DNA from: Aquitalea magnusonii
Lineage (GTDB): Bacteria > Pseudomonadota > Gammaproteobacteria > Burkholderiales > Chromobacteriaceae
Reading direction: 5' to 3'
Assembly: GCF_002217795.2 (NCBI RefSeq)
Contig: NZ_AP018823.1
Location: 4,030,001-4,094,000, forward strand
DNA: 64,000 bases
Positions 34,689 to 45,611 of the stretch are shown piece after piece. Position numbers and translations under genes: made by a program. Each line of letters begins with the position of its first letter. Within the stretch, counting starts at the first letter, position 1. The notes below the pieces were generated by a model. That model was not told the DNA's origin. It made no database searches and was given only the letters and a program-made list of their open reading frames with translations.

Positions 34689-35159
34689 ATGAAAATCACC
34701 ATTCTCGCCGTCGGTACCAAAATGCCGCGCTGGGTTGACGAAGCCTATAACGATTACGCCAAGCGTTTTGGCCGCGACATCAGCCTGGAACTGAAAGAAA
34801 TCAAACCGGAAAAGCGTGGTGGTGGCGTCACGGCGGAAAAAGGCATTGCCGCCGAGCACGAACGGCTGATGGCGGCCATTCCGCCCCGCTGCAAGCTGGT
34901 GGTGATGGATGAACGCGGCAAGAACTGGACTTCGGTGCGACTGGCCGAAGAGCTGAAAAGCTGGATGGCGGGTGGTGATGACGTGTGCTTCATCATCGGC
35001 GGTGCCGACGGCCTGTCCGCCGAACTGAAACAGCGCGCCGACGTGCTGCTGCAATTATCGGCCATGACCCTGCCGCACGGCATGGTGCGGGTGATGCTGG
35101 GCGAGCAGATTTACCGCGCCTACTCCATCCTCAACAATCACCCCTACCACCGCGAATAA
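34689..35159 (+). CDS. rlmH: 23S rRNA pseudouridine-1915 N3-methyltransferase
   Basis: SPOUT-fold methyltransferase acting on 70S ribosomes. 156 residues. Family marks: MKITILAVGTKMPRWV at the N-terminus, LDERGK-like VVMDERGKNWTS (about 76), FIIGGADGLS (AdoMet knot, about 101-110), and the end LGEQIYRAYSILNNHPYHRE (read as LGEQIYRAYSI and NNHPYH). Plus strand, 126 bp after rsfS. That gap shows nothing notable. Confidence 0.97.
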   Translation: MKITILAVGTKMPRWVDEAYNDYAKRFGRDISLELKEIKPEKRGGGVTAEKGIAAEHERLMAAIPPRCKLVVMDERGKNWTSVRLAEELKSWMAGGDDVCFIIGGADGLSAELKQRADVLLQLSAMTLPHGMVRVMLGEQIYRAYSILNNHPYHRE

Positions 35160-35203
35160 GCCCCGTGCAGGCGGCTGACAACGTTATTTAGTGCGCGTGC
35201 AGC

Positions 35204-35223
35204 GGCCCCGGCACAGCCGGGCC
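35204..35223 (+). terminator. possible terminator hairpin after rlmH
   Basis: GGCC-C-CGGC / GCCGGGCC, an 8-bp stem with one bulged base and an ACA loop, then TTCC. The tail is weak. Confidence 0.4.
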
Positions 35224-35255
35224 TTCCAACTAAGCACTTGATTGCGCAGCTTTTC

Positions 35256-35276
35256 CATCCATTCCCCACTCCCCCG
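35256..35276 (+). repeat. partial copy of the CCACTCC heptamer repeat
   Basis: CCATTCC and CCACTCC in tandem in the gap after rlmH, matching the units found in the PDH operon elements. Only about three degenerate units are present and there is no opposing arm. Confidence 0.4.
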
Positions 35277-35378
35277 CCCTTGCCTTGCCAATTGAACAAG
35301 GAAGCCTGGCTTTCCTTTCAGCAAGCGCGAGGGGTATGTCAACCATCTGCCTATCGGCTGCGCTCGGTTCGGCGACAC

Positions 35379-35828
35379 TCAGTTGGGCGGCAACACCACG
35401 AATTCGCCATCCAGCCGCCCAGCGGCCACCTCGCCGCACTCCAGCTCCACCACCAATTGCAGCCGCGCCATGCGGCCCTTGGCCAAGGCGCCAGCCATGC
35501 GCTGCCAGACCGCATCGGCCACTGGCAGGGTGCTGGCGCTGAACGCGCCGTGCATGGCCTTCTGATAATCCATCTGGCTACGCCGCACCATCACCTGCCC
35601 ACGCACCCCCAGGGCCTGCAACTTGCGATACACCAGCAGCCAGCCCGCCAGCGTGGCCACAGCGGCCGCACTGCCGCCAAAGATGGTGGCGCAATGGTTG
35701 ATGTTCGGCTCCAGCGGTGCCCACAGCGTGACGGCATCCTCTGCCGCATGACGTACTTTCACCCCCATGGCCTGTGCCAGCGGGATGGCCTGATACAGAT
35801 AATCCTCGATGTCCTGGTAATGCTGCAC
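35379..35828 (-). CDS. hot-dog thioesterase-like protein (YiiD C-terminal domain type)
   Basis: A 149-residue protein resembling the thioesterase domain found at the C-terminus of YiiD. It shows YLYQAIPLAQAMGV (about 10-23), the strand VTLWAPLEPNINHCATIFGGSAAAVATLAGW (read as NINHCATIFGGS, about 46-57), and later alternating strands. The start GTG 35828 is chosen because AAAGGAG lies exactly 5 nt upstream. Longer frames to ATG 35861 or 35921 lack a ribosome site. The substrate is unknown. It is a single-gene unit facing rlmH. Confidence 0.8.
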   Translation of the reverse strand: MQHYQDIEDYLYQAIPLAQAMGVKVRHAAEDAVTLWAPLEPNINHCATIFGGSAAAVATLAGWLLVYRKLQALGVRGQVMVRRSQMDYQKAMHGAFSASTLPVADAVWQRMAGALAKGRMARLQLVVELECGEVAAGRLDGEFVVLPPN

Positions 35829-35973
35829 GACAACTCCTTTGCTGCAATAAGCCTTCAGCATGCCACAGCCAGCACATCGAGGCAGCCATGGCTGCGACAA
35901 GATGTCGCAGGGTGCGGTCATGGACTTCCCTTACAATCCCTGGTTGATAACCGTTCTCATCCAGGAATCAAGC

Positions 35974-36483
35974 ATGCAAAAGCTCGCCCTCCTCGCCCTG
36001 CTGCTGGCCGCCAGCGCACAGGCACACGTCACGCTGGAAACCCCGACTGCCGCCAGCGGCAGCTATTACAAGGCCGTGCTGAAAGTGGGCCATGGCTGTG
36101 ATGGCAGCCCCACCACCGGCATCAGCGTGGAATTGCCGGCAGGCGCGCAACTGGCGCGCCCCATGCCCAAGGCCGGCTGGCAGGTGCAAGTGGAAAAGTC
36201 CGCGGTCACGCCATTCGACAACCATGGCACGCTGGTGAAGCAGGATGTCAGCCGCATCAGCTGGAGCGGTGGTAATCTGCCGGCCGATTTTTACGATGAA
36301 TTCGTGTTCCAGACCCGCATTGCCGCCCAGCCGGGCAAGCTGTTCTTCAAGGTAAAGCAGCAATGCGCGCAGGGCAGCACCAACTGGGTGGAGATTCCGG
36401 CTGAAGGCCAGGATGGCCACAGCCTGAAATCCCCGGCGGCAGTGCTGCAAGTAACCGCGCCGGGCGAAGCCCATCACCACTAA
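35974..36483 (+). CDS. DUF1775 (YcnI-like) exported, probable copper-binding protein
   Basis: A 169-residue secreted protein. The signal peptide ends AQA, so the mature chain begins HVTLETP. A first-residue His is the copper ligand proposed for the YcnI family. The conserved core AASGSYYKAVLKVGHGCDGSPT and WSGG...FYDEF region is present, with two Cys (GHGCDG and KQQCAQ) likely disulfide-linked, and the chain ends HHH. Usual partners (PCu(A)C, CopD/YcnJ) are not nearby. GGA lies 7 nt before the ATG. Confidence 0.88.
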   Translation: MQKLALLALLLAASAQAHVTLETPTAASGSYYKAVLKVGHGCDGSPTTGISVELPAGAQLARPMPKAGWQVQVEKSAVTPFDNHGTLVKQDVSRISWSGGNLPADFYDEFVFQTRIAAQPGKLFFKVKQQCAQGSTNWVEIPAEGQDGHSLKSPAAVLQVTAPGEAHHH

Positions 36484-36616
36484 GCAACACTGGCAATAAA
36501 CCTGCTGCAGCGTCGCACGCCAGCTACTGTCTGCGTCGGCGCGCCTTGCCCCAGCGACGCTACGCTATCCTGTCAGCCGCGCCAAAGCACATTCCGGACA
36601 CGGCGTGACAGATGAC

Positions 36617-36655
36617 AAAATCCCCTTGCATCCATAACGGACCCAAGGGGATTTT
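36617..36655. terminator. bidirectional terminator between the DUF1775 gene and ahpF
   Basis: A 12-bp perfect stem AAAATCCCCTTG/CAAGGGGATTTT (36617-36628 and 36644-36655) gives a T-run on either strand. It separates two convergent genes. Nothing else is visible in 36484-36674. Confidence 0.88.
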
Positions 36656-36674
36656 TGCTTGATTGCAGCAGGGC

Positions 36675-38225
36675 TTAGCTGCGGATCAGGTAGTCAAAGG
36701 CCGACAGGCTGGCCTTGGCACCTTCGCCCATGGCGATGATGATCTGCTTGTACGGTGCTGTGGTGGCATCACCGGCAGCAAACACCCCCTCGGCCGAAGT
36801 CTGGCCCTTGGCATCCACTTCGATCTCACCGCGCGGCGACAAGGCAACGCTGCCTTTCAGCCAGTCGGTATTGGGCAGCAGGCCGATCTGCACAAAAATG
36901 CCTTCTAGCGCCACATGGTGGGTCTCCCCGGTAATGCGCTCCTGATAGCTCAGGCCGTTCACCTTCTGACCGTCGCCGGTCACTTCGGTGGTCTGGGCAT
37001 TGGTGATGACGCGCACATTGGGCAGGCTGTGCAGTTTCTTCTGCAACACCGCATCGGCGCGCAGGCTGTCACCGAACTCCAGCAGGGTGACATGGGTGAC
37101 GATGCCGGCCAGGTCGATGGCGGCTTCCACGCCAGAGTTACCACCGCCAATCACCGCCACACGCTTGCCCTTGAACAGCGGGCCATCGCAGTGCGGGCAG
37201 TAAGCCACGCCCTTGGCGCGGTATTCGGCTTCGCCCGGCACATTCATTTCGCGCCAGCGCGCACCGGTGGCCACAATCACCGCCTTACTCTTGAGCACGG
37301 CACCGCTTTCCAGCGTCACCTCGGCCAGTTGGCCGTTTTGCGCCGGCTTGAGCGCAGCAGCGCGTTGCAGGTTCATCACGTCCACATCGTAGGATTTGAC
37401 GTGTTGTTCCAGCGCCATCGCCAGCTTGGGCCCTTCGGTTTCCTGCACCGAGATGAAGTTTTCAATCGCCAGCGTATCCAGCACCTGGCCGCCGAAACGC
37501 TCGGCCACCACACCGGTACGGATGCCCTTGCGCGCCGCATAGATGGCGGCAGCCGCGCCGGCCGGGCCACCGCCGACGATCAGCACGTCGAATGCTTCCT
37601 TGGCGGCAATCTTTTCGGCTTCACGCGCCACGGCACCGCTATCCAGCTTGGCGATGATTTCTTCCAGGCCCATGCGGCCACTGCCAAACTGTTCACCATT
37701 CAGATAGATGGCCGGTACGCCCATGATCTGACGCTCGGTAACTTCCTGCTGGAACACACCGCCATCAATCATCACGCTACGCACATTGGGGTTGAGCACT
37801 GCCATCAGGTTGACGGCTTGTACCACGTCCGGGCAGTTGTGGCAGCTTAGCGAGACAAACACTTCAAACTGGTAGCTGCCTTGCAGGCCGCGAATCTGGG
37901 CAATGGTGTCCTCGTCCACCTTGGGCGGATGGCCACCGGTTTGCAGCAGAGCCAGCACCAGCGAGGTGAATTCGTGGCCCATCGGGATACCGGCAAACTC
38001 GATACGGCCAGCTTCACCGGGGCGGGCGATGGCAAAGGACGGGCGACGCGCGGCCTGGCCATTGCTGTTCAGCGTTACCTTGGGCGACAGGCTGGCAATG
38101 TCTTGCAGCAGGCTGAACATTTCCTGCGCCTTGGCGCTGTCATCCAGGCTGGCAATCAGTTCGATCGGCTGCTGCAGTTTTTCCAGGTAGGCGGTCAGTT
38201 GGGTCTTGATGGTGGTGTCGAGCAT
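36675..38225 (-). CDS. ahpF: alkyl hydroperoxide reductase flavoprotein subunit
   Basis: NADH:disulfide reductase that regenerates AhpC. 516 residues. The N-terminal double-thioredoxin domain holds the redox centre SCHNCPD (about 127). The thioredoxin-reductase-like part has [17 protein letters not shown] (FAD, about 217), [12 protein letters not shown] (second redox pair, about 342) and [15 protein letters not shown] (NAD site). ATG 38225 ([10 protein letters not shown]) with GAGGA at 8 nt fits AhpF. The frame continues 70 codons upstream without homology. It follows ahpC across a 140-bp gap with a GC hairpin. Confidence 0.96.
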   Translation of the reverse strand: MLDTTIKTQLTAYLEKLQQPIELIASLDDSAKAQEMFSLLQDIASLSPKVTLNSNGQAARRPSFAIARPGEAGRIEFAGIPMGHEFTSLVLALLQTGGHPPKVDEDTIAQIRGLQGSYQFEVFVSLSCHNCPDVVQAVNLMAVLNPNVRSVMIDGGVFQQEVTERQIMGVPAIYLNGEQFGSGRMGLEEIIAKLDSGAVAREAEKIAAKEAFDVLIVGGGPAGAAAAIYAARKGIRTGVVAERFGGQVLDTLAIENFISVQETEGPKLAMALEQHVKSYDVDVMNLQRAAALKPAQNGQLAEVTLESGAVLKSKAVIVATGARWREMNVPGEAEYRAKGVAYCPHCDGPLFKGKRVAVIGGGNSGVEAAIDLAGIVTHVTLLEFGDSLRADAVLQKKLHSLPNVRVITNAQTTEVTGDGQKVNGLSYQERITGETHHVALEGIFVQIGLLPNTDWLKGSVALSPRGEIEVDAKGQTSAEGVFAAGDATTAPYKQIIIAMGEGAKASLSAFDYLIRS

Positions 38226-38304
38226 GGGAATATCCTCAGGCAATTGCACTGGCAAGCTCATGCGCTGCCAACAGCTTGCCGCTGCAATCGGGTGGTAGGG
38301 AGAC

Positions 38305-38323
38305 GGGCCGCTGGCTGCGGCCC
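38305..38323 (-). other. hairpin between ahpC and ahpF
   Basis: GGGCCGC/GCGGCCC, 7 bp with a 5-nt loop, preceded on the transcript by a second GC-rich inverted stretch (38325-38345). It may protect the abundant ahpC message or partly terminate, giving less ahpF than ahpC. Confidence 0.5.
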
Positions 38324-38365
38324 GGAGGCCGTACCGCAGTACGCGGCACGGCAGGCTGCATTGGC

Positions 38366-38935
38366 TTAGATTTTGCCAACCAGATCCAGCGACGGAGCCA
38401 GGGTGGCTTCGCCTTCTTTCCACTTGGCCGGGCATACTTCACCCGGGTGGCTGGCTACGTACTGGGCGGCCTTTACCTTGCGCAGCAGTTCGCTGGCGTC
38501 ACGGCCAATGCCACCGGCGTTGATTTCGATGATCTGGATCTTGCCTTGCGGGTCGATCACGAAAGTACCGCGTTCGGCCAGGCCGGCTTCTTCAATCATC
38601 ACGCCGAAGTTGCGGCTGATGATGCCGGTCGGGTCGCCAATCATCGGGTAGTTGATCTTGCCGATGGTTTCCGAGCTGTCGTGCCAGGCTTTGTGGGTGA
38701 AGTGGGTGTCGGTGGATACCGAGTAGATTTCCACGCCCAGCTTGGAGAATTCGGCGTAGTTGTCAGCCAGGTCGCCCAGTTCGGTCGGGCAGACAAAGGT
38801 GAAGTCAGCCGGGTAGAAGAACACTACCGACCATTTGCCTTTCAGGTCGGCGTCGCTGACATCGATGAATTTGCCATTGTGAAAAGCGGTAGCCTTGAAC
38901 GGTTTGACTTCGGTATTGATCAGCGATACGGACAT
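38366..38935 (-). CDS. ahpC: alkyl hydroperoxide reductase peroxiredoxin subunit
   Basis: Typical 2-Cys peroxiredoxin (Prx1/AhpC class) that reduces peroxides, recharged by AhpF. 189 residues. The peroxidatic Cys is C49 in FTFVCPTE. The resolving Cys is in EVCPAKW near 167. Arg in [12 protein letters not shown] is also conserved. GAAGGAG precedes ATG 38935. The upstream region has an OxyR-type box placed next to the -35 region. Confidence 0.97.
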   Translation of the reverse strand: MSVSLINTEVKPFKATAFHNGKFIDVSDADLKGKWSVVFFYPADFTFVCPTELGDLADNYAEFSKLGVEIYSVSTDTHFTHKAWHDSSETIGKINYPMIGDPTGIISRNFGVMIEEAGLAERGTFVIDPQGKIQIIEINAGGIGRDASELLRKVKAAQYVASHPGEVCPAKWKEGEATLAPSLDLVGKI

Positions 38936-38997
38936 GTGTAGCTCCTTCAGGTGAAAGTGGATTTGCTGCTTGCTGCATTAGCGATTTGATGGAGGCT

Positions 38998-39063
38998 ATC
39001 TTATGCGGGACGAATCAATTGATCCACTTGATTGTTTAAATGTTAAAAATAGAATTTTCCTAT
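38998..39063 (-). promoter_or_regulatory. ahpC promoter with candidate OxyR box
   Basis: On the minus strand: ATAG-N7-CTAT-N7-ATTT-N7-CAAG (39063 down to 39027). This is the four-tetramer, 7-nt-spaced layout of OxyR sites, with the distal half (ATAG, CTAT) perfect and the proximal half degenerate. Immediately downstream lie TGGATC (39021-39026) and TAAGAT (38998-39003), 17 nt apart, as -35 and -10. Activation of ahpC by OxyR under peroxide stress is the usual pattern in this phylum. Confidence 0.6.
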
Positions 39064-39159
39064 CGATCTAAATCAAACCACTCCAGATAACGACAAGAAA
39101 CCGATGTTTGTGGTGGGGAATGATCAGAACTGTGGCCACCACACCACGGCCAGACAGCA

Positions 39160-39185
39160 AAAAGCCGCCCAATCAGGCGGCTTTT
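39160..39185 (-). terminator. intrinsic terminator after the yidB-like gene
   Basis: A 10-bp perfect stem AAAAGCCGCC/GGCGGCTTTT with a 6-nt loop, and a T-rich tail on the minus strand. Confidence 0.9.
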
Positions 39186-39207
39186 CCGGGGATTGCCCAC
39201 TATTTAT

Positions 39208-39600
39208 TCAGCTTTTGTTGAAAAAGCCCTGCAACAAGCCCAGCCCCTGCGACAACAGATCACCACCTTGCGGCAACTGGCCATCCGGCGTCAGCTTGTC
39301 CACGGCTTGCGGCAGGTAATCTGCCAGGCCCTGGCTGAGCTGTTGCGGGCCCAGGCCAAACTGCTGCGCCAGCGCGCCAAGCTGCTCGCTGCCTAGCAAC
39401 TGCTGGATTTGCTCGGCTGATACCGGCAGGTTGCTGCCGCTGCCCACCCAGGACGACACCAGCTCGCCCATGCCGCCGCTATTGAACTTTTCCAGCAGGC
39501 CGGCCAACCCGCCATTTTGTTCCATCAATGCCGCCACGGCACCACTCACACCACCGCTTTCACCACCCAGCAAGCTACCCAGCTGATCAAACAGGCTCAT
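39208..39600 (-). CDS. YidB-like DUF937 protein
   Basis: A 130-residue protein of the YidB/DUF937 family, function unknown. It starts MSLFDQLGSLLGG, then a Gly/Ser-rich stretch, and has the conserved segments GLAGLLEKFNSGGMGELVSSWVG (about 28-52, read as GLAGLLEKF and GELVSSWVG) and PVSAEQIQQLLGSEQL (about 58-73). AAAGGA lies 7 nt before ATG 39600. An earlier in-frame start at 39657 lacks a site. It is divergent from the lytic transglycosylase. Confidence 0.87.
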   Translation of the reverse strand: MSLFDQLGSLLGGESGGVSGAVAALMEQNGGLAGLLEKFNSGGMGELVSSWVGSGSNLPVSAEQIQQLLGSEQLGALAQQFGLGPQQLSQGLADYLPQAVDKLTPDGQLPQGGDLLSQGLGLLQGFFNKS

Positions 39601-39651
39601 GTTTCGTCCTTTCACGGAAAAACGGTTTAAAATGTCTTCAACAAACTTTAC

Positions 39652-39682
39652 TTGCAAAATAGCATAGAAAAATCAGTACAAT
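39652..39682 (+). promoter_or_regulatory. candidate promoter of the lytic transglycosylase gene
   Basis: TTGCAA (39652-39657) and TACAAT (39677-39682) with 19-nt spacing, about 40 nt before the ATG. The spacing is somewhat long. Confidence 0.4.
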
Positions 39683-39722
39683 AGCGCGTTCTTTACCCAT
39701 TCTTACTGCCATTTCCAGCCCA

Positions 39723-40508
39723 ATGCGATTATTTCATGCTGCCCTGGCCTTGCTGGCCTGCCTGTTTGCCAACAACGTACACGCCGATCTTTATGGTTTT
39801 GTGGACGAGCAGGGCCAGGTACATCTCGCCAATCGCCAGCTTGACGAACGCTACCAGCTCTACCAGAAAAGCATGCTGCCCGGCAGCGGCAGCAACGCCG
39901 CACTGGACGATGCCACCACCCCTGGCCTGGGTGCCACGCTAAGCCACGATAACCGCTTGCCGGTAGCCGCGGCAGCGCGTACCGACGGACTGAAAAGTGT
40001 GAGTGCGCCGGCTTACAACTCCAAGCTGGCTTCGCAGTACAAGCATCTGATCGACCAGACCGCGCGCGAGTTCAAACTGGATGCCGACCTGTTGCATTCC
40101 ATCGTTACCGTGGAGTCCGGTTACAATCCGCAGGCGGTCTCCCCCAAGGGTGCCATCGGCCTGATGCAGGTGATTCCGGCGACTGGTGAACGCTTTGGCG
40201 TCAGCCGGCTGGATGACCCGCGACAAAACCTGCGTGCCGGTGCCCGCTATCTGCGTTTTCTGCTCAGCCAGTTCAACAATGACCTGCCACTGGTGATTGC
40301 CGCCTACAATGCTGGCGAAGGGGCGGTACAGAAGTATCGCAATACCATCCCCCCTTACGACGAAACCCGTGATTACGTGGCCAAGGTGCTGGCCTCCTAC
40401 GAAAAGCGTACCGGGCAGGTCTATATCGGTCATCCGCGTGGCCCTCGCCGCATCAAGGCCATGATCCTGCCAGGCAGCATCAGCCCTCCCCAAGCAGCAG
40501 CGCTGTAA
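39723..40508 (+). CDS. exported SLT-type lytic transglycosylase with DUF4124-like N-terminus
   Basis: Murein-cleaving enzyme of 261 residues. A signal peptide (about 1-21, ending VHA) is followed by a short domain with DLYGFVDEQGQVHLANRQ, the DUF4124 pattern. The SLT domain (about 105-235) has the catalytic Glu131 in VTVESGYNPQAVSPKGA, then GLMQVIP, NLRAGARYLR and AAYNAGEGAV. Probably periplasmic or outer-surface. It is closed by a strong terminator. Confidence 0.93.
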   Translation: MRLFHAALALLACLFANNVHADLYGFVDEQGQVHLANRQLDERYQLYQKSMLPGSGSNAALDDATTPGLGATLSHDNRLPVAAAARTDGLKSVSAPAYNSKLASQYKHLIDQTAREFKLDADLLHSIVTVESGYNPQAVSPKGAIGLMQVIPATGERFGVSRLDDPRQNLRAGARYLRFLLSQFNNDLPLVIAAYNAGEGAVQKYRNTIPPYDETRDYVAKVLASYEKRTGQVYIGHPRGPRRIKAMILPGSISPPQAAAL

Positions 40509-40529
40509 CCATACCGCCCACCACATGAC

Positions 40530-40555
40530 AAAGGCCTTCTTCTGAAGGCCTTTTT
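40530..40555. terminator. bidirectional terminator after the lytic transglycosylase
   Basis: A 10-bp perfect stem AAAGGCCTTC/GAAGGCCTTT with a 4-nt loop and TTTTT on the plus strand. It also serves the convergent gene at 40576. Confidence 0.92.
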
Positions 40556-40575
40556 GCTGTCGCGCACATCAGGAC

Positions 40576-40875
40576 TTACAACTGCACACCCAGAATCTCA
40601 CCCAGCGGTTCGGCCAGATCGCGGTAGCAGGCCCGGTGATCAAACACGCCTAGAAAACCCGGATAGGCATCCGGAGCGTGCAGGATCTGGTTTGCCTTGC
40701 GGGATGAAAGCTTGTGGATGCGCAGGATGCGACCGTCCCAGTGAACCAGGCGTGCATCCTCTGCTGTCAGCAACACCTCCAGGGTTTGATGGATGATTTC
40801 AACCAGTACCACCTTGCTGCGGGTACGGTGCTCTCCAGCCGTAACAGCCGCACTGACGCCCTCGTTTTGCATCAT
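40576..40875 (-). CDS. hypothetical protein, 99 residues
   Basis: A small soluble protein that I do not recognise. It begins with two Met codons (ATG ATG). The middle (about 20-60) looks like mixed alpha/beta with VVLVEIIHQTLEVLLTAEDARLV, and one Cys near residue 83. There are no TM segments. It is a single-gene unit between terminators, preceded by an AT-rich 125-bp stretch (40876-41000), far below the local GC content, which may hold its promoter. Codon use looks like that of its neighbours, which supports a real gene. Confidence 0.6.
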   Translation of the reverse strand: MMQNEGVSAAVTAGEHRTRSKVVLVEIIHQTLEVLLTAEDARLVHWDGRILRIHKLSSRKANQILHAPDAYPGFLGVFDHRACYRDLAEPLGEILGVQL

Positions 40876-40998
40876 GTTTGTTCTTTGCTTTATTGTTTAA
40901 AATGTATTAACTCTTGCTTATCATATGGCAGCATTCCAACAATCTCAATAGTTTATTAAAAGAAATTTAAACAAAAACAGAGAAACTTGGATTTGTTT

Positions 40999-41030
40999 AA
41001 AAAAAAACGGCCAGCTCATGCTGACCGTTT
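40999..41030 (-). terminator. intrinsic terminator after holA
   Basis: Stem AAACGGCCAGC/GCTGACCGTTT (11 bp with one G-U type pair) and a 4-nt loop, followed on the minus strand by nine T residues. It ends the lptE-holA transcript. Confidence 0.92.
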
Positions 41031-41053
41031 CAGATACCGATATTTTTTCTACA

Positions 41054-42058
41054 TCATGCTGCCAATAGCAGGGCCAAACCTCGCAAGGAATGCCAGGGGT
41101 CGCCAACCGCCACCCCCTTGATCTGTTGATCGATACGCGCACATTCCGAGAGCGCCGTCATCAGCTTGCGTGGCCCAATCCGGCGCAAGGCCGGTTCCGC
41201 CAGCCGCTGCTTGTCACCCCACAAGCGCAGTTCGCGCGCCAGATCGCGCAGTTGCCGGCCATCTTTCAAACCCTGACGCAAGCGCAACAACATGCGGACA
41301 TCCTCGGTAAAGGACCACAACACCAGCACCGGCGATTCGCCTTCGGCCAGCAAACCTTCCAGCATGCGCTGCACCCGTGCGCTATCACCCGACAGCCAGG
41401 ATTCAGACAGATGGAACACATCAAAGCGCGCGACATTAGCCACCGCCTCGCGCAGTTGTTCCAGGCTGAGTTCCCCTGCCGGATAGAGCAAGGCCAGTTT
41501 GTCCACTTCCTGCCGTGCCGCCAGCAGATTTCCCTCCACCCGGTCGGCAAAGAAGCTCAGTGCCTCCGGCGACAACTGCTGCTGCTGCAGCTTCATGCGC
41601 CGGGCAATCCAGCCGGCCAGTTCATGACGGCCCACCGGCTTTGCCTCCACCACCACGGCGGCTTTTTCCAGTGCGGCAAACCATTTGGATTGCAACTGGG
41701 CCTTTTCCAGCCGGGGCAGGGTGATCAGGGTGATGGTGTCTTGTGGTGGTGCTGCGGCCAGTTGCTGCAGTGCCTCTGCCCCTTCCGTACCGGGTTTACC
41801 ACCCGGAATGCGGATTTCCAGCAATTTGAGGCTGGCAAACAGCGATACGCTGCTCATGGATTCACGTAGCTGCGACCAGTCAAACCCCGCCTCAACGGTA
41901 AGGACTTCCCGCTCCTGATAGCCCTGGGAAGAGCTTAGCTTACGCAGCTTGTCCGCCGCCTCCAGCGCCAGCAGGGTTTCCTCGCCATGAATCAGGTAAA
42001 GCGGTGCCAGGCCCTTGGCCAGCACCGCATCCAGCGACTCAGGGCTTAGGCTGGGCAT
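41054..42058 (-). CDS. holA: DNA polymerase III delta subunit
   Basis: Clamp-loader subunit that opens the beta ring. 334 residues. Recognised by PLYLIHGEETLLALEAADKL (about 19-38), LFASLKLLEIRIPGGKPG, then the AAA+-like region with EGNLLAARQEVDKLALL (about 175-191) and the C-terminal collar domain. It overlaps the lptE end by 20 bp. lptE-holA after leuS is the standard order in proteobacteria. Confidence 0.95.
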   Translation of the reverse strand: MPSLSPESLDAVLAKGLAPLYLIHGEETLLALEAADKLRKLSSSQGYQEREVLTVEAGFDWSQLRESMSSVSLFASLKLLEIRIPGGKPGTEGAEALQQLAAAPPQDTITLITLPRLEKAQLQSKWFAALEKAAVVVEAKPVGRHELAGWIARRMKLQQQQLSPEALSFFADRVEGNLLAARQEVDKLALLYPAGELSLEQLREAVANVARFDVFHLSESWLSGDSARVQRMLEGLLAEGESPVLVLWSFTEDVRMLLRLRQGLKDGRQLRDLARELRLWGDKQRLAEPALRRIGPRKLMTALSECARIDQQIKGVAVGDPWHSLRGLALLLAA

Positions 42059-42596
42059 TGGCAGGCTTCAGACTCTGGCTGGCTTTGCCCGGCTGCGCCG
42101 GACGCGGCAGATAGGCCAGGCGGCGGATCAGCTGCTCGGCAGCATCGCGGCGGATATCGTTCCACAGCAGGGCTTCTTCCTGCTCCTTGCCCAGCACATC
42201 GCTATCGGAATAGTTCAGGTAGCGGCGTACCGAGATTACCATGTCCGGCTCCACCGGCACCCCGCCCAGCACGGTACGTACCGAGGCGGTATAGCTCAGC
42301 AAGTACTCGTTGACCTTGCCACCGCTGTTGATGGTGGACACTTCCCTGGCCTGGTTTTCACTCAACACACTGAGCACCGCCTCGGCCTGCTTGGGCGCGC
42401 TCAACAGCACCAGCTTTTCATTACGCGCCAACGTTTCATGCAGGATGGGTCCCAGTTTGCTGCTGCCCTCTTCCACATAGACGCTGTTAAATGGCAGCGG
42501 GCGGCTGCTGCCACCCATGCCCTTCAGGTGAAAACCGCAAGCGCTGAGCAGGAACACCAGGCTGGCCAGTGCCAGTCCGTGCAGGATTCGGTTCAT
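42039..42596 (-). CDS. lptE: LPS-assembly lipoprotein LptE
   Basis: Outer-membrane lipoprotein that plugs LptD and helps insert LPS. 185 residues from ATG 42596 (GGAG at 8 nt). The lipobox LLSAC places the lipidated Cys at residue 20, followed by GFHLKG, the conserved LptE start. The chain ends with a basic Pro-rich tail. An in-frame start at 42641 would add residues before the signal peptide and is rejected. Confidence 0.94.
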   Translation of the reverse strand: MNRILHGLALASLVFLLSACGFHLKGMGGSSRPLPFNSVYVEEGSSKLGPILHETLARNEKLVLLSAPKQAEAVLSVLSENQAREVSTINSGGKVNEYLLSYTASVRTVLGGVPVEPDMVISVRRYLNYSDSDVLGKEQEEALLWNDIRRDAAEQLIRRLAYLPRPAQPGKASQSLKPANAQPKP

Positions 42597-42674
42597 GCCT
42601 GTTCTCCGTAACAGGAGCCGGTCAGGCCCAGCCCCGCCCAAGCGGGGAGGATAAGCTGACCGGCAGGATTGGTA

Positions 42675-42696
42675 GCCCGCCCCGTGCAGGGCGGGC
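42675..42696 (-). terminator. hairpin after leuS
   Basis: A perfect 8-bp GC stem GCCCGCCC/GGGCGGGC with a 6-nt loop, a few bases past the leuS stop. There is no T-run. It probably does not fully separate leuS from lptE-holA. Confidence 0.5.
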
Positions 42697-42702
42697 CGGG
42701 GT

Positions 42703-45411
<2,709 letters not shown>

Positions 45412-45422
45412 TCAATCGGCCC

Positions 45423-45428
45423 ATTATA
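45423..45428 (-). promoter_or_regulatory. -10 element of the likely leuS promoter
   Basis: A perfect TATAAT on the minus strand. A TTATCG 18 nt upstream is the best -35 candidate. The remaining part of 45429-45611 up to the pip stop shows no gene. Confidence 0.55.
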
Positions 45429-45611
45429 GCGGCCAGAGGGCCTTGCCGATAAGAGCCGCACAAAAACAAAAGCTTGGCTGCAGACGGCATCAACGCCATC
45501 CCGGCAAGCAGAAAGCCGCGGCAGCGGCAAGCTGCGGGCATGTCAGGGGCCGGTTTGGCGGGTAATGGCCGGCAATGTTTGCATCAATTTACGGCAGCGA
45601 GGACTACAGAC

